A stretch of 64,000 bases of DNA from Nicotiana tabacum (GCF_000715075.1 NC_134101.1:196064103-196128102); one strand, 5' to 3'; positions 23,821-34,918 are shown, counted from the stretch's first letter. The notes: generated by a model from the letters alone, not told the origin. Made by a program: numbers and translations.

Positions 23821-24129
23821 GATGAAATGGATGGCTTTAGAGAATGTGTTAAATCTTTGCAATGAATGAGTTCATACAACTACACTCCAAAAAAGTTTCC
23901 TTAGATATTGAAAATAGGAAGACTCCTCATACAAAGCCTTCAATCAAAGAGCCACCCACATTGGAGTTAAGACCATTGCCACCACACATTCGGTAAGAGT
24001 TTGTTGGCCCTTTTTCTACTTTATCGATTATTCTTTCTTCTTGTTTGACTAACGTGTAGGTAGATTCCATATTAGTTGTTTTACAAAAAAGGAAAAAGGC
24101 TATTGGATGGACTTTAGCGGACATTCGGG

Positions 24130-24761
24130 GTACAAGCCCACTTTTGCATGCACAAAATCAAGTTGGAGGATGGAGCTAGACCTTCAGTTGGGCATCAAAT
24201 GAGACTTAATAAGGCCATACAAGAGGTGGTCAAGAAGGAGATCATCAAATGGTCGGATGCCTGAATTGTATATCCCATATCCGATAGTTCATGGATTTCA
24301 CTAATCCAATGTGTGCAAAAGAAGGGGGCATGATGGTTATCACCAATGAAAATAATGAACCACAAGAACATTTACCAGGTAGAGAGTTTGTATGGATTAT
24401 CGGAAGCTAAACAAGGTCACACGGAAGGACCACTTACCTCTTCAATTCACGTACCACATGCTTGATAGATTGGTTGAGCGATCTTTCTATTGTTTTCAAG
24501 GTGGCTATTTTGGATACAAACAATTTTTTTTTGCACCGGAAGATCAAGAAAATACAACTTTTACATGCGCATATGGTACGTTCGCTTTCAACCAGATACC
24601 TTTTGGTTTGTGCAATGCACTGACATCGTTTCAACGATGTATGATGGCTATCTTCACGGACATAGTGGGGGACTATCTTGAAGGCTTCATGGATGAATTT
24701 TCGGTGGTCGGGGGACTCACTGGATGATTTTCTTGCTGAATTGGACAAGGTGTGGCCTAGA
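24130..24761 (+). pseudogene. RT fragment of the older Ty3 element, left copy
   Basis: The frame at 24392 reads MDYRKLNKVTRKDHLPL, a GGYFGYKQFFFAPEDQENTTF palm segment (shortened here), PFGLCNALTSFQRCMM and GFMDEFSVVG. The catalytic F/Y-x-D-D box is now FMDE, losing the second Asp. The frame ends where element B starts; CTAGA at 24757-24761 is the target repeat. From 24143 onward the fragment is repeated at 37830-38448, with no difference that I could see. Confidence 0.85.
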
Positions 24762-24971
24762 TGTCACACCTCCTTTTTCCGCGCCCGAGGGGGCGCAGGG
24801 GGAGTTTTTTACAATTAAAGGACAATCGAAACGGGATTGGTTTAATTATTTCAGAGTCGCCACTTGAGAGATTTAGGGTGTCCCAAGTCACCAATTTTAA
24901 TCCCGAATCGAGGAAAAGAATGACTCTATATTACAGTCTGCGTACCAGAAATCCGGATAAGGAATTCTGTT

Positions 24972-25005
24972 AACCCGGGAGAAGGTGTTAGGCATTCCCG
25001 AGTTC
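24972..25005 (-). other. Conserved U5 hairpin with GCCTAACACCTTC loop, copy 3 (LTR B)
   Basis: CCGGGA (and part of the AAC before it) pairs with TCCCGAGTT around GAAGGTGTTAGGCAT. The stem sequence differs from LTRs A and C but still pairs. Confidence 0.75.
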
Positions 25006-26813
25006 CGTGGTTCTAGCACGGTCGCTCAACTGTTATATTCGGCTTGTTTATCTGATTTTTAATACAATTATGAACCATGTGCAAATTTTGTCTTTTAACC
25101 GCTTTATTAATTATTATTATTAAGAAATGTGAACATCGCTTAAAACATATCTTTGGACTGTGTCACATGAAATGCACCCACAATCCGAAACATATTTTAT
25201 TTGATGTTTTAGGATTTGGATTTGGGTCACATGAAATGCGCACCAGAGTTTAAGAAAGTAATTTAATTAAATCGCGTCTAAAGAGGCTAACGCGTTATTA
25301 TTTGGGAAGGCCACGAAATTCACTAAGCGACCCTCCTGAATTCTAAGTAATTTAAAACAAGTATTTACTGAGGGCCCCGCAATTGCATTTTTATTCGACG
25401 AGGCTCATCTCGTTCTTATTTTTTAAAGAATTTGCAACGTCATGAAATGCATCTCGGGCCCCGCCACAATCAATGCGCCCATGACTAGAGACATATTTCG
25501 ACTCCGTTGAGATTTGGATTTGGGTCACATAAATGTGCACCCGAGTTTAGGGAGATAGCATTATTAAAGGCGCGCCTAAAGCAACTAGCGCATTATTATT
25601 TTGGGCTAGGGCCGTGAAATTTGTTAAACGGCCCGTCCCGGAATCTAAGTATTTAATACATATATTTTGTGATGGCCCCGCAATTTGTCCCTTTTATTTG
25701 GCGAGGCTCGTCTCATTTTTATTGTTTTTATTTTTATTATTTTTTAGAAAGAAAAAAAACAAGGCTAAAATAACTACATTTTTTTTTGCTACTTTGCGAG
25801 GTCATGAGTTGTAGGTTAAACTTATTTGATGAAACGAATATTTTTCAGTGGGATTAAAATTACTCCTATGATTTTAACATTACTACTATACGTACAAACA
25901 ACTCTTAAGACAAGCCTGTAGATAACAATAATCTTAATATGAAGAAACAAATTGCGGAATAGCTACTTAAAATAACGAAACAAAGGAAGAGACATTCAGC
26001 AAATCCGATACACAAACAGTGCATAGGAAATCCATATCATTTCATTCCATTTAAGCAAATATAACAAGTTTGGAAATGTATATGCACCTGTTTGAAGCAA
26101 GAACAACAACCAAACTGTCTCGACAGCTATCGGAAACCTCTCCAATGACGGAACCTCGATGTCGAACTCAACGATATCAGACCGGAAGCCACGAGCACAA
26201 CCCGACGACGACCTCAGACGGTGTGCGCGACGATAACGAAGAAACGGCGGCAGCTGGGCATACTAACGCTAATGGCGTTACTGCTGGTTCGTGACTGGGG
26301 TGAGGAGGAGGCCTGGGGTTCGACTGGATGGGTTGTTGTCGTTGGTCGTGTTGTTGGGTTGCGACGGGGTGGTGTGGAGGTGGTTTTCGTCGATGGTTAT
26401 GGCGCTTGGACAGTGGGCGGCGATGGAGGAGTTGGGTGGTCGTTCATGGAGGACCTGCAGGCAGTAGGTGGTTTCATAGGGTGTTGATGGTGGTTTCGGG
26501 CAGTGGGGGAGTTAGTCGCGACGACGACGGAGGGAGCTAGTTGGTTGCGGACGTAGGTGGTGGGTGTTTGGTGATGGTTTTGTGGTGGTCGTGAGGTCGT
26601 TAATGGTGGTTTTTCTGGCGATGGAGGTGGTTGTTTGGGTGAGGGTTTTCGGTTATGGCGTCGGGAGTTCGGGGAAGGTGACGAGGTGGTTTTGACGATG
26701 GTGGGGCTGGTGGTTATGGCGGAGAGGGTTAGCTAGGGGAAGGTGACGGGGTCATGGAGGAGTTAGTCGGGTTTGGTCTTGACGATGGGGGAGTCCGGGA
26801 ATGTCTAGGGTTT

Positions 26814-26990
26814 CGCTTCTTCTTCTTTTATGAAGAAGAAGCGTGAACAGTGGTCTGTTTTCAAAAAATTCCCCAAGTCCTTTTTTTGTTCGTTCCGTGT
26901 TTTGTAATACTTTGCCCATGAAAATGAGCCCCACGCGTGGTGGGGTTCGAGGCATATGTCCCCCACGCGTGGTGGGGTTCCCCACGTGTC
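26814..26990 (-). promoter_or_regulatory. Palindrome cluster in U3 of LTR B
   Basis: A perfect 12-bp inverted repeat (CGCTTCTTCTTC with GAAGAAGAAGCG, loop TTTTAT) at 26814-26843 is followed by two CCACGCGTGG palindromes (26931-26940, 26963-26972), each in a CCCCACGCGTGGTGGGG context, and a G-box CACGTG at 26983-26988. ACGCGT and CACGTG are known plant transcription-factor cores. The cluster is repeated in the solo LTR, and LTR E has three related palindromes. Regulatory function is an inference. Confidence 0.5.
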
Positions 26991-27656
26991 CTGGACACGG
27001 TTTATTATGGGCTCGGTCCGAAAATTAGGCCTAAAACCGGGTAGTTTAAACCTGAATATTATTCTTTTGCCAGGACCCGAGAAATAGGAACACGTTGCTT
27101 AACTAGTCCTATGTAAGCAAAATAACTACCAAAAATAAGACTAGTATTTAAACAAAACTATATCTTTTTAAATATTTTTTAAAGTTTTAAAATAGCTACA
27201 AAATATTAATGAAACTATTTTTTTTTGTAATTTTCGTTTTCTTAAATATTAAGATAAAATATGAAGTAATATTTTTTGTATTTTTCAAAGTTAAAATGAC
27301 TATAGAATATTAATAAAACTATTTTTTTTGTAATTTTCGTTTTTAATAAAGACAAAATATAAAGTAATATTTTTTTTGTATTTTTCCAAAATTAAAACGA
27401 CTACAAAACATTAATAGAATTATATTTTTTGTAATTTTCGAATTTTATATAAAGTACCAAAATAAAGTACAATTTTTGTATTTTTCAAGTTTATGAGAAA
27501 TACATAAACTAAAATTTATATATATATTTTGTGATTTTTTTCTTTTTGCAACAAAATAAGGTAAAATAGTTAAAATAGCTATACTAGACCCAATTTCACA
27601 TATTCACGCTAAAAATGTGAAAATTCTCGGGGAGGGTCAAAAATCACGTGCTTACA

Positions 27657-27674
27657 GCTGCCCCTCTTTGACTG
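27657..27674 (-). promoter_or_regulatory. Polypurine tract of element B
   Basis: The minus strand reads CAGTCAAAGAGGGGCAGC ending exactly at the LTR start TGTAAGCACG. It marks 24762-27656 as a 3' LTR and places the internal region to the right. Confidence 0.85.
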
Positions 27675-27769
27675 GAAACACGAAGAGTTTTCCGACAAAG
27701 AACGACTAGCCGTGTTTTTGACCCGACCATTACTTGGACGGACTACACTTCAGGAAAGGGAGGGAATGT

Positions 27770-27840
27770 GACCGAGCCCTGGTATCTGAGCTGCCTACAT
27801 ATCCTTGGTTATACAGGAATCAGGCCACGTGTAGTTCGGA
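27770..27840 (-). other. CTACGTA stem module, copy 3 (element B)
   Basis: Outer CTACA pairs with TGTAG, inner CCT with AGG (loop TGGTTATAC), then AATCAGG; flanks CCGA and TCGG extend the helix. It sits about 110 bp from the polypurine tract. Confidence 0.7.
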
Positions 27841-28289
27841 AATGAGAGAGATAGTGAAGTGTACCGAGGTGAAGAGCCGATCGAGGTGCCGTTCCGTTGA
27901 GGTTCCGGTCCGCGGTCCTGTCGTTACAACAAAAAATGAAAACTGAAAAAGACTAACTAAGCCTATCAGCTACTAGTTACAAGGATTCCTATCTCTTAAG
28001 TCTTCTGAAACTTGGTCTTGAGTCTTGAATGGTGCCTCATATAGACTTTGGATTTGAACCTTGATACTTGCTAGTTGTAGGCGCTAGTTCTTGAGCAGAT
28101 CACATCTGTTCTCCACTTCCGTGCTTTGGATTCATTCATTTTTTTTTGTGACTAGCTTTTGTTGACCCTCTCAGACTGTTGACTCGCATTCTTGGGGCGA
28201 GCTTCTTGTTGCTTCTATCTTGGATTGAGTGCTGGGGATTTTTGTTGTAGCCTTCTGCCTCCCAATGGGTTACGGCTTGACTTTGAACG

Positions 28290-28670
28290 ATCCCGCTGTT
28301 CTACAGGCGGACCCCTAACTTCTTCAATCTTTGACATATAACAATCTTCTGCTCTACAGGCAGGCCCCTGACAATCAAAACAAACAAAACAAACAAAATT
28401 TCCTAACCCAGTTTGCACTGGGAAGGTTTGTGAGTCGTTAGCAAAATCGTAGCCCACTGATACTACTGATGCAGTGCTGAGAGTGAACTAAACAATAGAT
28501 TGGGATATATTCCCTTGTTATACAGGTGGGCGCCTAACTTCAATGCTTGAAATGTAAGGACTGAAATGTATTCCTCTGTTCTATGGGCGGGCTCCCAACT
28601 TCAACACTTGTAATGGAAAAGACTGAAATGTGTTCCTCTCGTTATACAGGTGGGCGCCTGGCTTTAGGAA
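28290..28670 (-). repeat. Dispersed CAGG-NGGNNC-CCTG hairpin repeats (element B)
   Basis: Five loosely spaced units, each TGTT(A/C)TACAGG or TTCTATGGGC followed by GGGC(G/T)CC: near 28302, 28354, 28522, 28585 and 28647. CAGG pairs with CCTG in some, TGGG with CCCA in another. They foreshadow the arrays at 30090 (B) and 60960-63003 (E). Sequence 27841-28289 shows no gene. Confidence 0.6.
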
Positions 28671-28710
28671 AATGACTCTTTTTTATTTCAAACGTTTTTC
28701 TTTTCTTTTT

Positions 28711-29668
28711 TAGCATCTTAGGAGAAAGATTCATCAGACTAAGATTTTGATCCTAGGAGACGGTTCGTCAGACTAGGTCTCTATCTTAGGAGAAAAATTC
28801 ATCGGACTAAGATTTTGATCCTAGGAGAAGGTTCATCAGACTAGGTCATCATTTTTTTTTGTATCTTAGGAGAAAGATTCATCGGACTAAGATTTTGATC
28901 CTAGGAGAAGGTTCGTCAGACTAGGTCTCTATCTTAGGAGAAAAATTCGTCAGACTAAGATTTTGATCCTAGGAGAAGGTTCATCAGACTAGGTCATTTT
29001 TTTTGGTATCTTAGGAGAAAGATTCATCAGACTAAGATTTTGATCCTAGGAGAAAGGTTCATCAGACTAGGTCATTTTTTGTTTTTTGGTTATCTTAGGA
29101 GAAAGATTCATCAGACTAAAATTTTAATCCTAGGAGAAGGTTCATCAGACTAGGTCATTTTTGTTTTTTGCTTATCTTAGGAGAAAGATTCATCAGACTA
29201 AGATTTGGATCCTAGGAGAAGGTTCGTCAGACTAGGTCTCTATCTTAGGAGAAAAATTCATCGGACTAAGATTTTGATCCTAGGAGAAAGTTCATCAGAC
29301 TAGGTCATTTTTATTTGTATCTTAGGAGAAAGATTCATCAGACTAAGATTTTGATCCTAGGAGAAGGTTCGTCAGACTAGGTCTCTATCTTAGGAGAAAA
29401 ATTCGTCAGACCAAGATTTTGATCCTAGGAGAAGGTTCATCAGACTAGGTCATTTTTTATTTGTATCTTAGGAGAAAGATTCATCAGACTAAGATTTTGA
29501 TCCTAGGAGAAGGTTCGTCAGACTAGGTCTCTATCTTAGGAGAAAAATTCATCGGACTAAGATTTTGATCCTAGGAGAAAGATTCATCAGACTATGATTT
29601 TGATCCTAGGAGAAGAATTCATCGGACTAAGATTTTGATCCTAGGAGAAAGTTCATCAGACTAGGTCA
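28711..29668 (-). repeat. Tandem array of two alternating 33-bp half-units (element B)
   Basis: About 28 half-units alternate. Type 1 has ATCTTAG and CTAAGAT around GAGAAAGATTCATCAGA. Type 2 has ATCCTAG and CTAGGT around GAGAAGGTTCRTCAGA. Each half-unit closes on itself with a roughly 7-bp stem, and the two types differ by a compensatory pair (T-A against C-G). T-rich spacers of variable length follow some type 2 units. A poly-T run ends the array at 29668. Confidence 0.92.
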
Positions 29669-29699
29669 TTCTTTTTTTTTTTTTTTTTTCTTCAAAAAC

Positions 29700-30090
29700 A
29701 ACTTGGGAGGAAATGCATCTCCTATGGGTAAACTTAACTTTGAGGAAGTGCGTCTCTTGTGGGTACAATAAACTTAGGAAGTGCGTCTCCTATTGGGGAT
29801 AACTGTTCTTAGGAAGTGCGTCTCCTACTGGGTGAAACTAAACTTTAGGAAGTGCGTCTCCTATGGTGAAACTCGCTTAGGAAGTGCGTCTCCTATTGGT
29901 GAAAACTTGCTTAGGAAGTGCGTCTCCTATTGGTAAAACTGAAACTTAGGAAGTGCGTCTCCTATGGGTAGAACTGAACTTAGGAGGAAATGCATCTCCT
30001 ATGGGTGAAACTAAAACAAACCTAGGAGGAAATGCATCTCCTATGGGTAAAACTAAAACTTAGGAGGAAATGCATCTCCTATGGGTAAGA
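29700..30090 (-). repeat. Tandem array, about 11 units of 33-40 bp (TAGGA ... TCCTA)
   Basis: Units read CTTAGGAAGTGCGTCTCCTA or CTTAGGAGGAAATGCATCTC followed by CTA, then TGGGT(G/A)AAACT. TAGGA(G) pairs with (C)TCCTA in each. Two loop versions (AGTGCGTC and GAAATGCAT) are segregated: the second occupies the right end and the first unit. Confidence 0.88.
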
Positions 30091-30335
30091 CGTGGAATGT
30101 ATGCCTCTATTATCTGGGCGGGCTCCCAATTTCAACACTTGAAATAAAAAGACTGAATGTATGCCTCTGTTATCTGGGCGGGCTCCCAATTTCAACACTT
30201 AAAATAAAAGACTGAATGTATGCCTCTATTATCTGGGCGGGCTCCCAATTTCAACACTTAAAAATAAAAAGACTGAATTTATGCCTCTGTTATCTGGGCG
30301 GGCTCCCAATTTCAACACTTAAAAGTAAAGACTGA
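30090..30335 (-). repeat. Tandem array, four units of about 60 bp (TGGGCGGGCTCCCA)
   Basis: Four near-identical units with ATGCCTCTRTTATCTGGGCG then GGCTCCCAATTTCAACACTT and an A-rich spacer. TGGG and CCCA pair around CGGGCT. The units are homologous to the single copy near 28585 and, more distantly, to the long array in element E. Confidence 0.88.
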
Positions 30336-30985
30336 AACCAACATATCCTATTTGAGGGCGGATGAACCCAACATATCCTATTTGAGGGCGGATGAACCCA
30401 ACAGATCCTATTTGAGGGCGGATGAACCCGACAGATCCTATTTGAGGGCGGATGAACCCGACAGATCCTATTTGAGGGCGGATTAACCCGACAGATCCTA
30501 TTTGAGGGCGGATGAACCCAACAGATCCTATTTGAGGGCGGATGAACCCAACAGATCCTATTTGAGGGCGGATGAACCCGACAGATCCTATTTGAGGGCG
30601 GATGAACCCGACAGATCCTATTTGAGGGCGGATTAACCCAACATATCCTATTTGAGGGCGGATGAACCCAACATATCCTATTTGAGGGCGGATTAACCCA
30701 ACATATCCTATTTGAGGGCGGATGAACCCAACATATCCTATTTGAGGGCGGATTAACCCGACAGATCCTATTTGAGGGCGGATGAACCCAACAGATCCTA
30801 TTTGAGGGCGGATTAACCCGACAGATCCTATTTGAGGGCGGATTAACCCGACAGATCCTATTTGAGGGCGGATTAACCCGACAGATCCTATTTGAGGGCG
30901 GATTAACCCGACAGATCCTATTTGAGGGCGGATTAACCCAACATATCCTATTTGAGGGCGGATTAACCCAAAATATCTTTAAGAC
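30336..30985 (-). repeat. 30-bp tandem array, about 22 copies (element B)
   Basis: The unit is ACCC(A/G)ACA(T/G) then ATCCTATTTGAGGGCGGAT and GA or TA. ATCC pairs with GGAT around the loop. Two linked variants, CCCAACAT and CCCGACAG, occur in blocks, which shows local homogenisation. Period is strict at 30 bp, so ORFs through it are artefacts. It is not CRISPR: there are no spacers. Confidence 0.95.
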
Positions 30986-33445
30986 TTGAAAATGTCTTAC
31001 CTCGAATACTTGCTGGGGATTGGGATGAATTTTCCTTTTCTACCTTCCCCATTTTTATTATTATTCTTTTTTTTTATTCCTTTTTTGTTTTGTTTTTGCA
31101 TAGCTTCTTCCTTCAAAGACTACCTCCCTTGATTTACTTACCTGTTGGGGGGTAAAATGTTATCAGCTGAGGGTACCTGACTTCCAGAAAATTTTCTAAA
31201 TGGAAGGAAAATTTTCTGCCCCAGTTTGATAATATCCTTTGTGGCATGCGTTTCTGCATCAATGCCATTTCCTTTACCTATTTCAAATCAAACAAAAACT
31301 GTTAGTTTTAAACGTGGTGGTTGGTTGTGATACTCCTGTTGGGATGGTTTTCCCTTTCTCCCTCCTTGCTTTGTGTTCCACAACTTGTTGGGGATGATAT
31401 TATGTGCTGGGGATAATTCCTTCCTGCTGGGGATATCCCTCTTCTTTTGTGGCATAGCTTGGAAACTGGCATTTTCCCGACCTTTTAGTCTAGCATTGAT
31501 TTCGCCAAATCATGCTCACTGCTCTCCTTGCTTTGTTCACGAGCCTTGTCTTTGAGGTTTATAACCTTGGTTTTGGCAAGGATATCCCTCTTGACGCTTG
31601 TCAACCCTTTTGTCAATTCCCTTTGCTGGGGATATCTTTTTTGACACTGGCCTCGCGCTTGTTCTTTGCTGACTATACCACTTTGAGGTACTAGTCGGAT
31701 CTCATCTGGCATAATTGGAAAGTTGATGGCATATTTTGAAGTCAATTCACACTTGTTCTGACCAGACAGACTCTATTGGGGATTTTCTATGAAAGGAGAA
31801 AGATAAAAGAAACCAAACAAAAGACAAAGGAAACGATGACTCTTTTACAAAAGAAACTATAAATAAAAACCTATCAAACGCAGATACCGACTCTAATGGC
31901 CATGACATGCATATGGGGCCTATCCTCTACCGTCAATCATCTTTCAAGATCTTCAATTGGCGATTCCCCATCTGATTCTCAATCTTATTCGACTTGTAGT
32001 GCCCGAAGGGTTTTCACTATCAAGTCTCTCTCATTTTTGGTTCTTCTCTCAGCTTTCATCGCCTTATGGTGCCTGTGAAGGTTTTCACCAATAAGACTCT
32101 CTCGTTTTATATCTCTCTCCAGCTGGGGATTTTGGAGTGTTTCTGGTATGACTCTTTCTGTTGGAGATTAGAGTCCTTTCTGCTGTGGAACAGAATGTTA
32201 TGTTCGCCGGTAAGACTCTTCATTTGTCTGACTTGGCATCTTTTGAAGACTGATCGGAAGGTCTTTCTTTGGACCGTAATGTGGGTTTTTGGATTGGGCT
32301 AGAAAGAAAGGGTATTAAAGGCTCAAAAATGCATTCATTTTGGGTTATTAATTACAACCTTCGGAATTAGATTTATTTACATCAAACGCAACATCTGCCC
32401 CAGTTTCTTGCTTGGGGATATTTTAATTGTTTTTTTTTTTTCATTTTTCAAAACTATGACCGAGCCGTGAAGCGCTTACGTATCCTCTTTGAGGAATCAG
32501 GTCAAACGTAGTTCCCAATTCCTCTTTTTCATCTGACTTTTTTTTTCTTTTTTCTTTTTTGTCATCACTTTTCTTTTCTTTTCTCTTTTCATTTCTCCTT
32601 TCTTTTTGTCGTTTTTTCTTTCTCTCTTTTTTCTTTTATTCTTCTTTTTCCATTTTGTTGTTTTCTTTTCTTTCTTTTCTCTTACCTGCCATGCTCGCGT
32701 ATTTTATTCGTTGCTACTAATTCCGAACGAGGGGTATGAAAGAAAATAAATAAGGCTCAAAAGGGGTAACGAAGGATAAAGTGTTTGGGTAGCAGAACAA
32801 AATGCCTTCGTCATTCCAGTCTTCAAAACATGCCAAGTGCAAACAACACAACTTAAATTCGTAGTCTCTTCTGATGGTGCTGGACTTGACAATTATATTC
32901 AACATCTGTTTGGTCATTTTGTCACTTCTAAAGCACCGTTGGGCGACATTCTCATTCTCATTATTATGAATGACCCTCATGCCAATTTAGGCGAATCTTT
33001 CTTTAACGGTTTTCTTTGTGTTTAACTTGCCCCAGTTCCACATGACTCAGGCTCTGAATAATCTCAAACCGTTCTTATTTCCTTTAAATGCTTTGATCAC
33101 CTTCCCAGGGTTTTATGATTAACTTTTAAGATTAAGCCCAAACTGGGTGCGCATGTCATGTCCCTAGAATCGGCATTGAATAAAAATGATAAAAGGACTA
33201 AACAAAAGAAAACTGGAAATAAAAAAATACCGGATTTTGTATTAGACTACCGGTGAAATGGTTTTAAATAACAAAACAAACAAAACAATCCAGAACAAAA
33301 TCCTAAAACAAACTGGACAAGACAACATCCGACTTATAACCCTAATAATCCGAACAACAGAAATGATAACAAAATGAGCCACCACAAGCTTCTCTCTTGC
33401 TGACCAAGGAACGAAACGTCCTCCCACTTTATCAAAATTGGCATT
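30986..33445 (-). other. 3' noncoding region of element B between the arrays and gag
   Basis: No protease, RT, RNase H or integrase similarity is visible on either strand, so gag is followed directly by noncoding DNA. Contents: an AAAATTTTC inverted pair with CTGCCCCAGTTT (31185-31230), repeated GCTGGGGAT motifs (31010-31640), two hairpin units of the RGTGCC...CACY type (31998-32095), a module copy (32458-32516), and a T/C-rich low-complexity tract (32525-32685). ORFs of 60-90 codons here look random. Confidence 0.6.
32458..32516 (-). other. CTACGTA stem module, copy 4 (element B)
   Basis: Outer TACGT pairs with ACGTA, inner CCTC with GAGG (loop TTT), then the constant AATCAGG. This is the most compact copy and the cleanest inner stem. 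Confidence 0.68.
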
Positions 33446-34918
33446 TTAGCCACTGAGCTTTGCATCAATACTGCCGAGACCATTACCAGCTTCAATCTCA
33501 TCAACCTCCGTCGGCAAGTTCTCGAGGGGGTTCGAGTGCTCCATGTCACTGTTATTAATCACAACCCGCCCTTCTCGGATCATTCCTTCTATTTCTCTTT
33601 TCAAATCCCGACAGCTTTCAACATTGTGCCCCTGGACATTGGAATGGTATTCACACCTTTTAGAAGGGTCAAAGCTTCTTGCACGTGGGTCCACACGATT
33701 TGGAGGAATAGGTGCAATCATGTCATGATTCTTTAATTTCTCAAATAAGCTTTCATAGGACTCTCCTATTGGTGTAAAATTATCTTTCAACCTTTGTTCC
33801 CCTTTATACCACTGGCTTGGCTGTGGGTTATAGGGCACCTGAAAATTTTGTGGAGACTTCTGGAGATTTTGTGATGCTCGTGCTCGCCTTCTGGGTGTTT
33901 TGGTGGATTGAGCGTCCTGAGGTGGATAATACTGCTCAGGGGAGCCATAGAAAATTTGAGGAGGCTGCTCATACCTTCGAGATGTTCTCCTGGGACCTCT
34001 TCTAGACCCTGATGTCATCATGATTTCTTCAATCTCCTCATTTGTGTCGCTAAGATTATCTGACTCAACCAAGACAACCTGAGTTGCGGCTTTAAGAACA
34101 GCTTGACTTATAATTTTGCCTGTCTTAAGACCATTCTCTACCATTTCTCCAATTTTGATTGCTTCCGAGAAGGTTTTGCCAACTGCGGACACCATGTTTT
34201 GAAAGTAATCTGGCTCTTGCGCTTGAAGGAAGACAATAATTAGCTCGTGGTCATCCATGGGTGGCTTAACTCGAGCTGCTTGCTCTCTCCATTTTATGGC
34301 ATATTCCCTGAAACTTTCACTTGGTTTCTTCTTCAGGTTTGAAAGGGAAATGCGGTCTGGGGGAATGTCGATGTTGTATTGGAACTGTCTGACAAAGGCC
34401 TGTGCCATGTCATCCCAGACATACCAGCGAGACGTGTCTTGATCCATAAACCATTCGGAGGCTACTCCCGTAAGGCTTTCCACAAAATAAGCCATCAACA
34501 ATTTTTCATTTCTTCCTGCCCCTCTCAGTTGATTGCAATACCTTTTCAGGTGGGCTATGAGATCTCCATGTCCATCGTACTTTTCAAATTTTGGAGTCTT
34601 GAAACCAGGAGGCAAGTGGACATCGGGGAACATACATAGATCTTTGAAGGCAACACTCTTTTGGCCTGCTAGCCCTTGTATGTTTTCCAACCATTGTTCT
34701 AAGCTTTTCAATCTTTGGGTCATCTCTTCCTGTACCATCTTTCGGGCAGGCTTCTCAGTTTTTGCAGCAAGATCAAACGAGTACGAGTGGTACTCAGGAG
34801 AGTGGTACTGCTCTTGTTGTGTCGCAAATTGTGACTCATGACGAGGAACCTTCCCACTCTGAGTCTCTGGAGTACTTGTAACAGCTTCGACGTTAGTTGT
34901 CATTTTTCTTTGAGGCAC
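33446..34918 (-). CDS. Intact Gag protein of non-autonomous element B
   Basis: A 490-codon uninterrupted ORF, the longest in the window. Residues 1-95 are Gln/Ser-rich and end in a helical stretch (MTQRLKSLEQWLENI). The Ty3 gag core follows at roughly 105-290: PKFEKYDGHGDLIAHLKRYC, ASEWFMDQD, FVRQFQYN, NLKKKPSESFREYAIKWREQ, FQNMVSAVGKTFSEAIKIGE. A basic, Arg/Gln-rich linker leads to a zinc knuckle at 422-436, C-E-Y-H ... G-H ... C, the C-x2-H-x5-H-x4-C form seen in Tat elements. It should assemble particles and bind RNA. No pro-pol follows, so any mobility would rely on enzymes from another element. Met at 34918 is the first in frame; a second Met (MTTNV) six codons on is also possible. Confidence 0.88.
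   Translation of the reverse strand: MPQRKMTTNVEAVTSTPETQSGKVPRHESQFATQQEQYHSPEYHSYSFDLAAKTEKPARKMVQEEMTQRLKSLEQWLENIQGLAGQKSVAFKDLCMFPDVHLPPGFKTPKFEKYDGHGDLIAHLKRYCNQLRGAGRNEKLLMAYFVESLTGVASEWFMDQDTSRWYVWDDMAQAFVRQFQYNIDIPPDRISLSNLKKKPSESFREYAIKWREQAARVKPPMDDHELIIVFLQAQEPDYFQNMVSAVGKTFSEAIKIGEMVENGLKTGKIISQAVLKAATQVVLVESDNLSDTNEEIEEIMMTSGSRRGPRRTSRRYEQPPQIFYGSPEQYYPPQDAQSTKTPRRRARASQNLQKSPQNFQVPYNPQPSQWYKGEQRLKDNFTPIGESYESLFEKLKNHDMIAPIPPNRVDPRARSFDPSKRCEYHSNVQGHNVESCRDLKREIEGMIREGRVVINNSDMEHSNPLENLPTEVDEIEAGNGLGSIDAKLSG

Larger units (their letters stand above)
24762..27656 (-). mobile_element. LTR B (3' LTR of element B)
   Basis: TGTCACACC (24762) to CACGTGCTTACA (27656), 2895 bp, followed by the polypurine-tract complement. 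In element sense it is the 3' LTR of a minus-strand element. It matches 38449-41345 with about nine substitutions I could see plus homopolymer length changes. GAGTCGCCA occurs at 24854-24862. ORFs at 26070-26540 (Gly/Trp-rich) lie in a GC-rich U3 stretch and are also present in the copy; they have no domain. The AT-rich 27100-27600 holds no gene. Confidence 0.92.

Noticed and set aside
24434..24748. 104-codon minus-strand ORF in the RT fragment (again at 38121)
   Set aside because: It is the antisense shadow of the RT fragment.
26070..26540. Gly/Trp/Val-rich ORFs in LTR B (again at 39757-40227)
   Set aside because: They are readings of GC-rich U3 sequence in a duplicated LTR. No signal or domain is visible, and LTR E has no equivalent frame.
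28711..30985. CRISPR-like regular repeats (also 61555-63003)
   Set aside because: Repeats abut one another with no unique spacers of constant length, lie in a plant retroelement 3' region, and have no cas genes. They are satellite-like tandem arrays.
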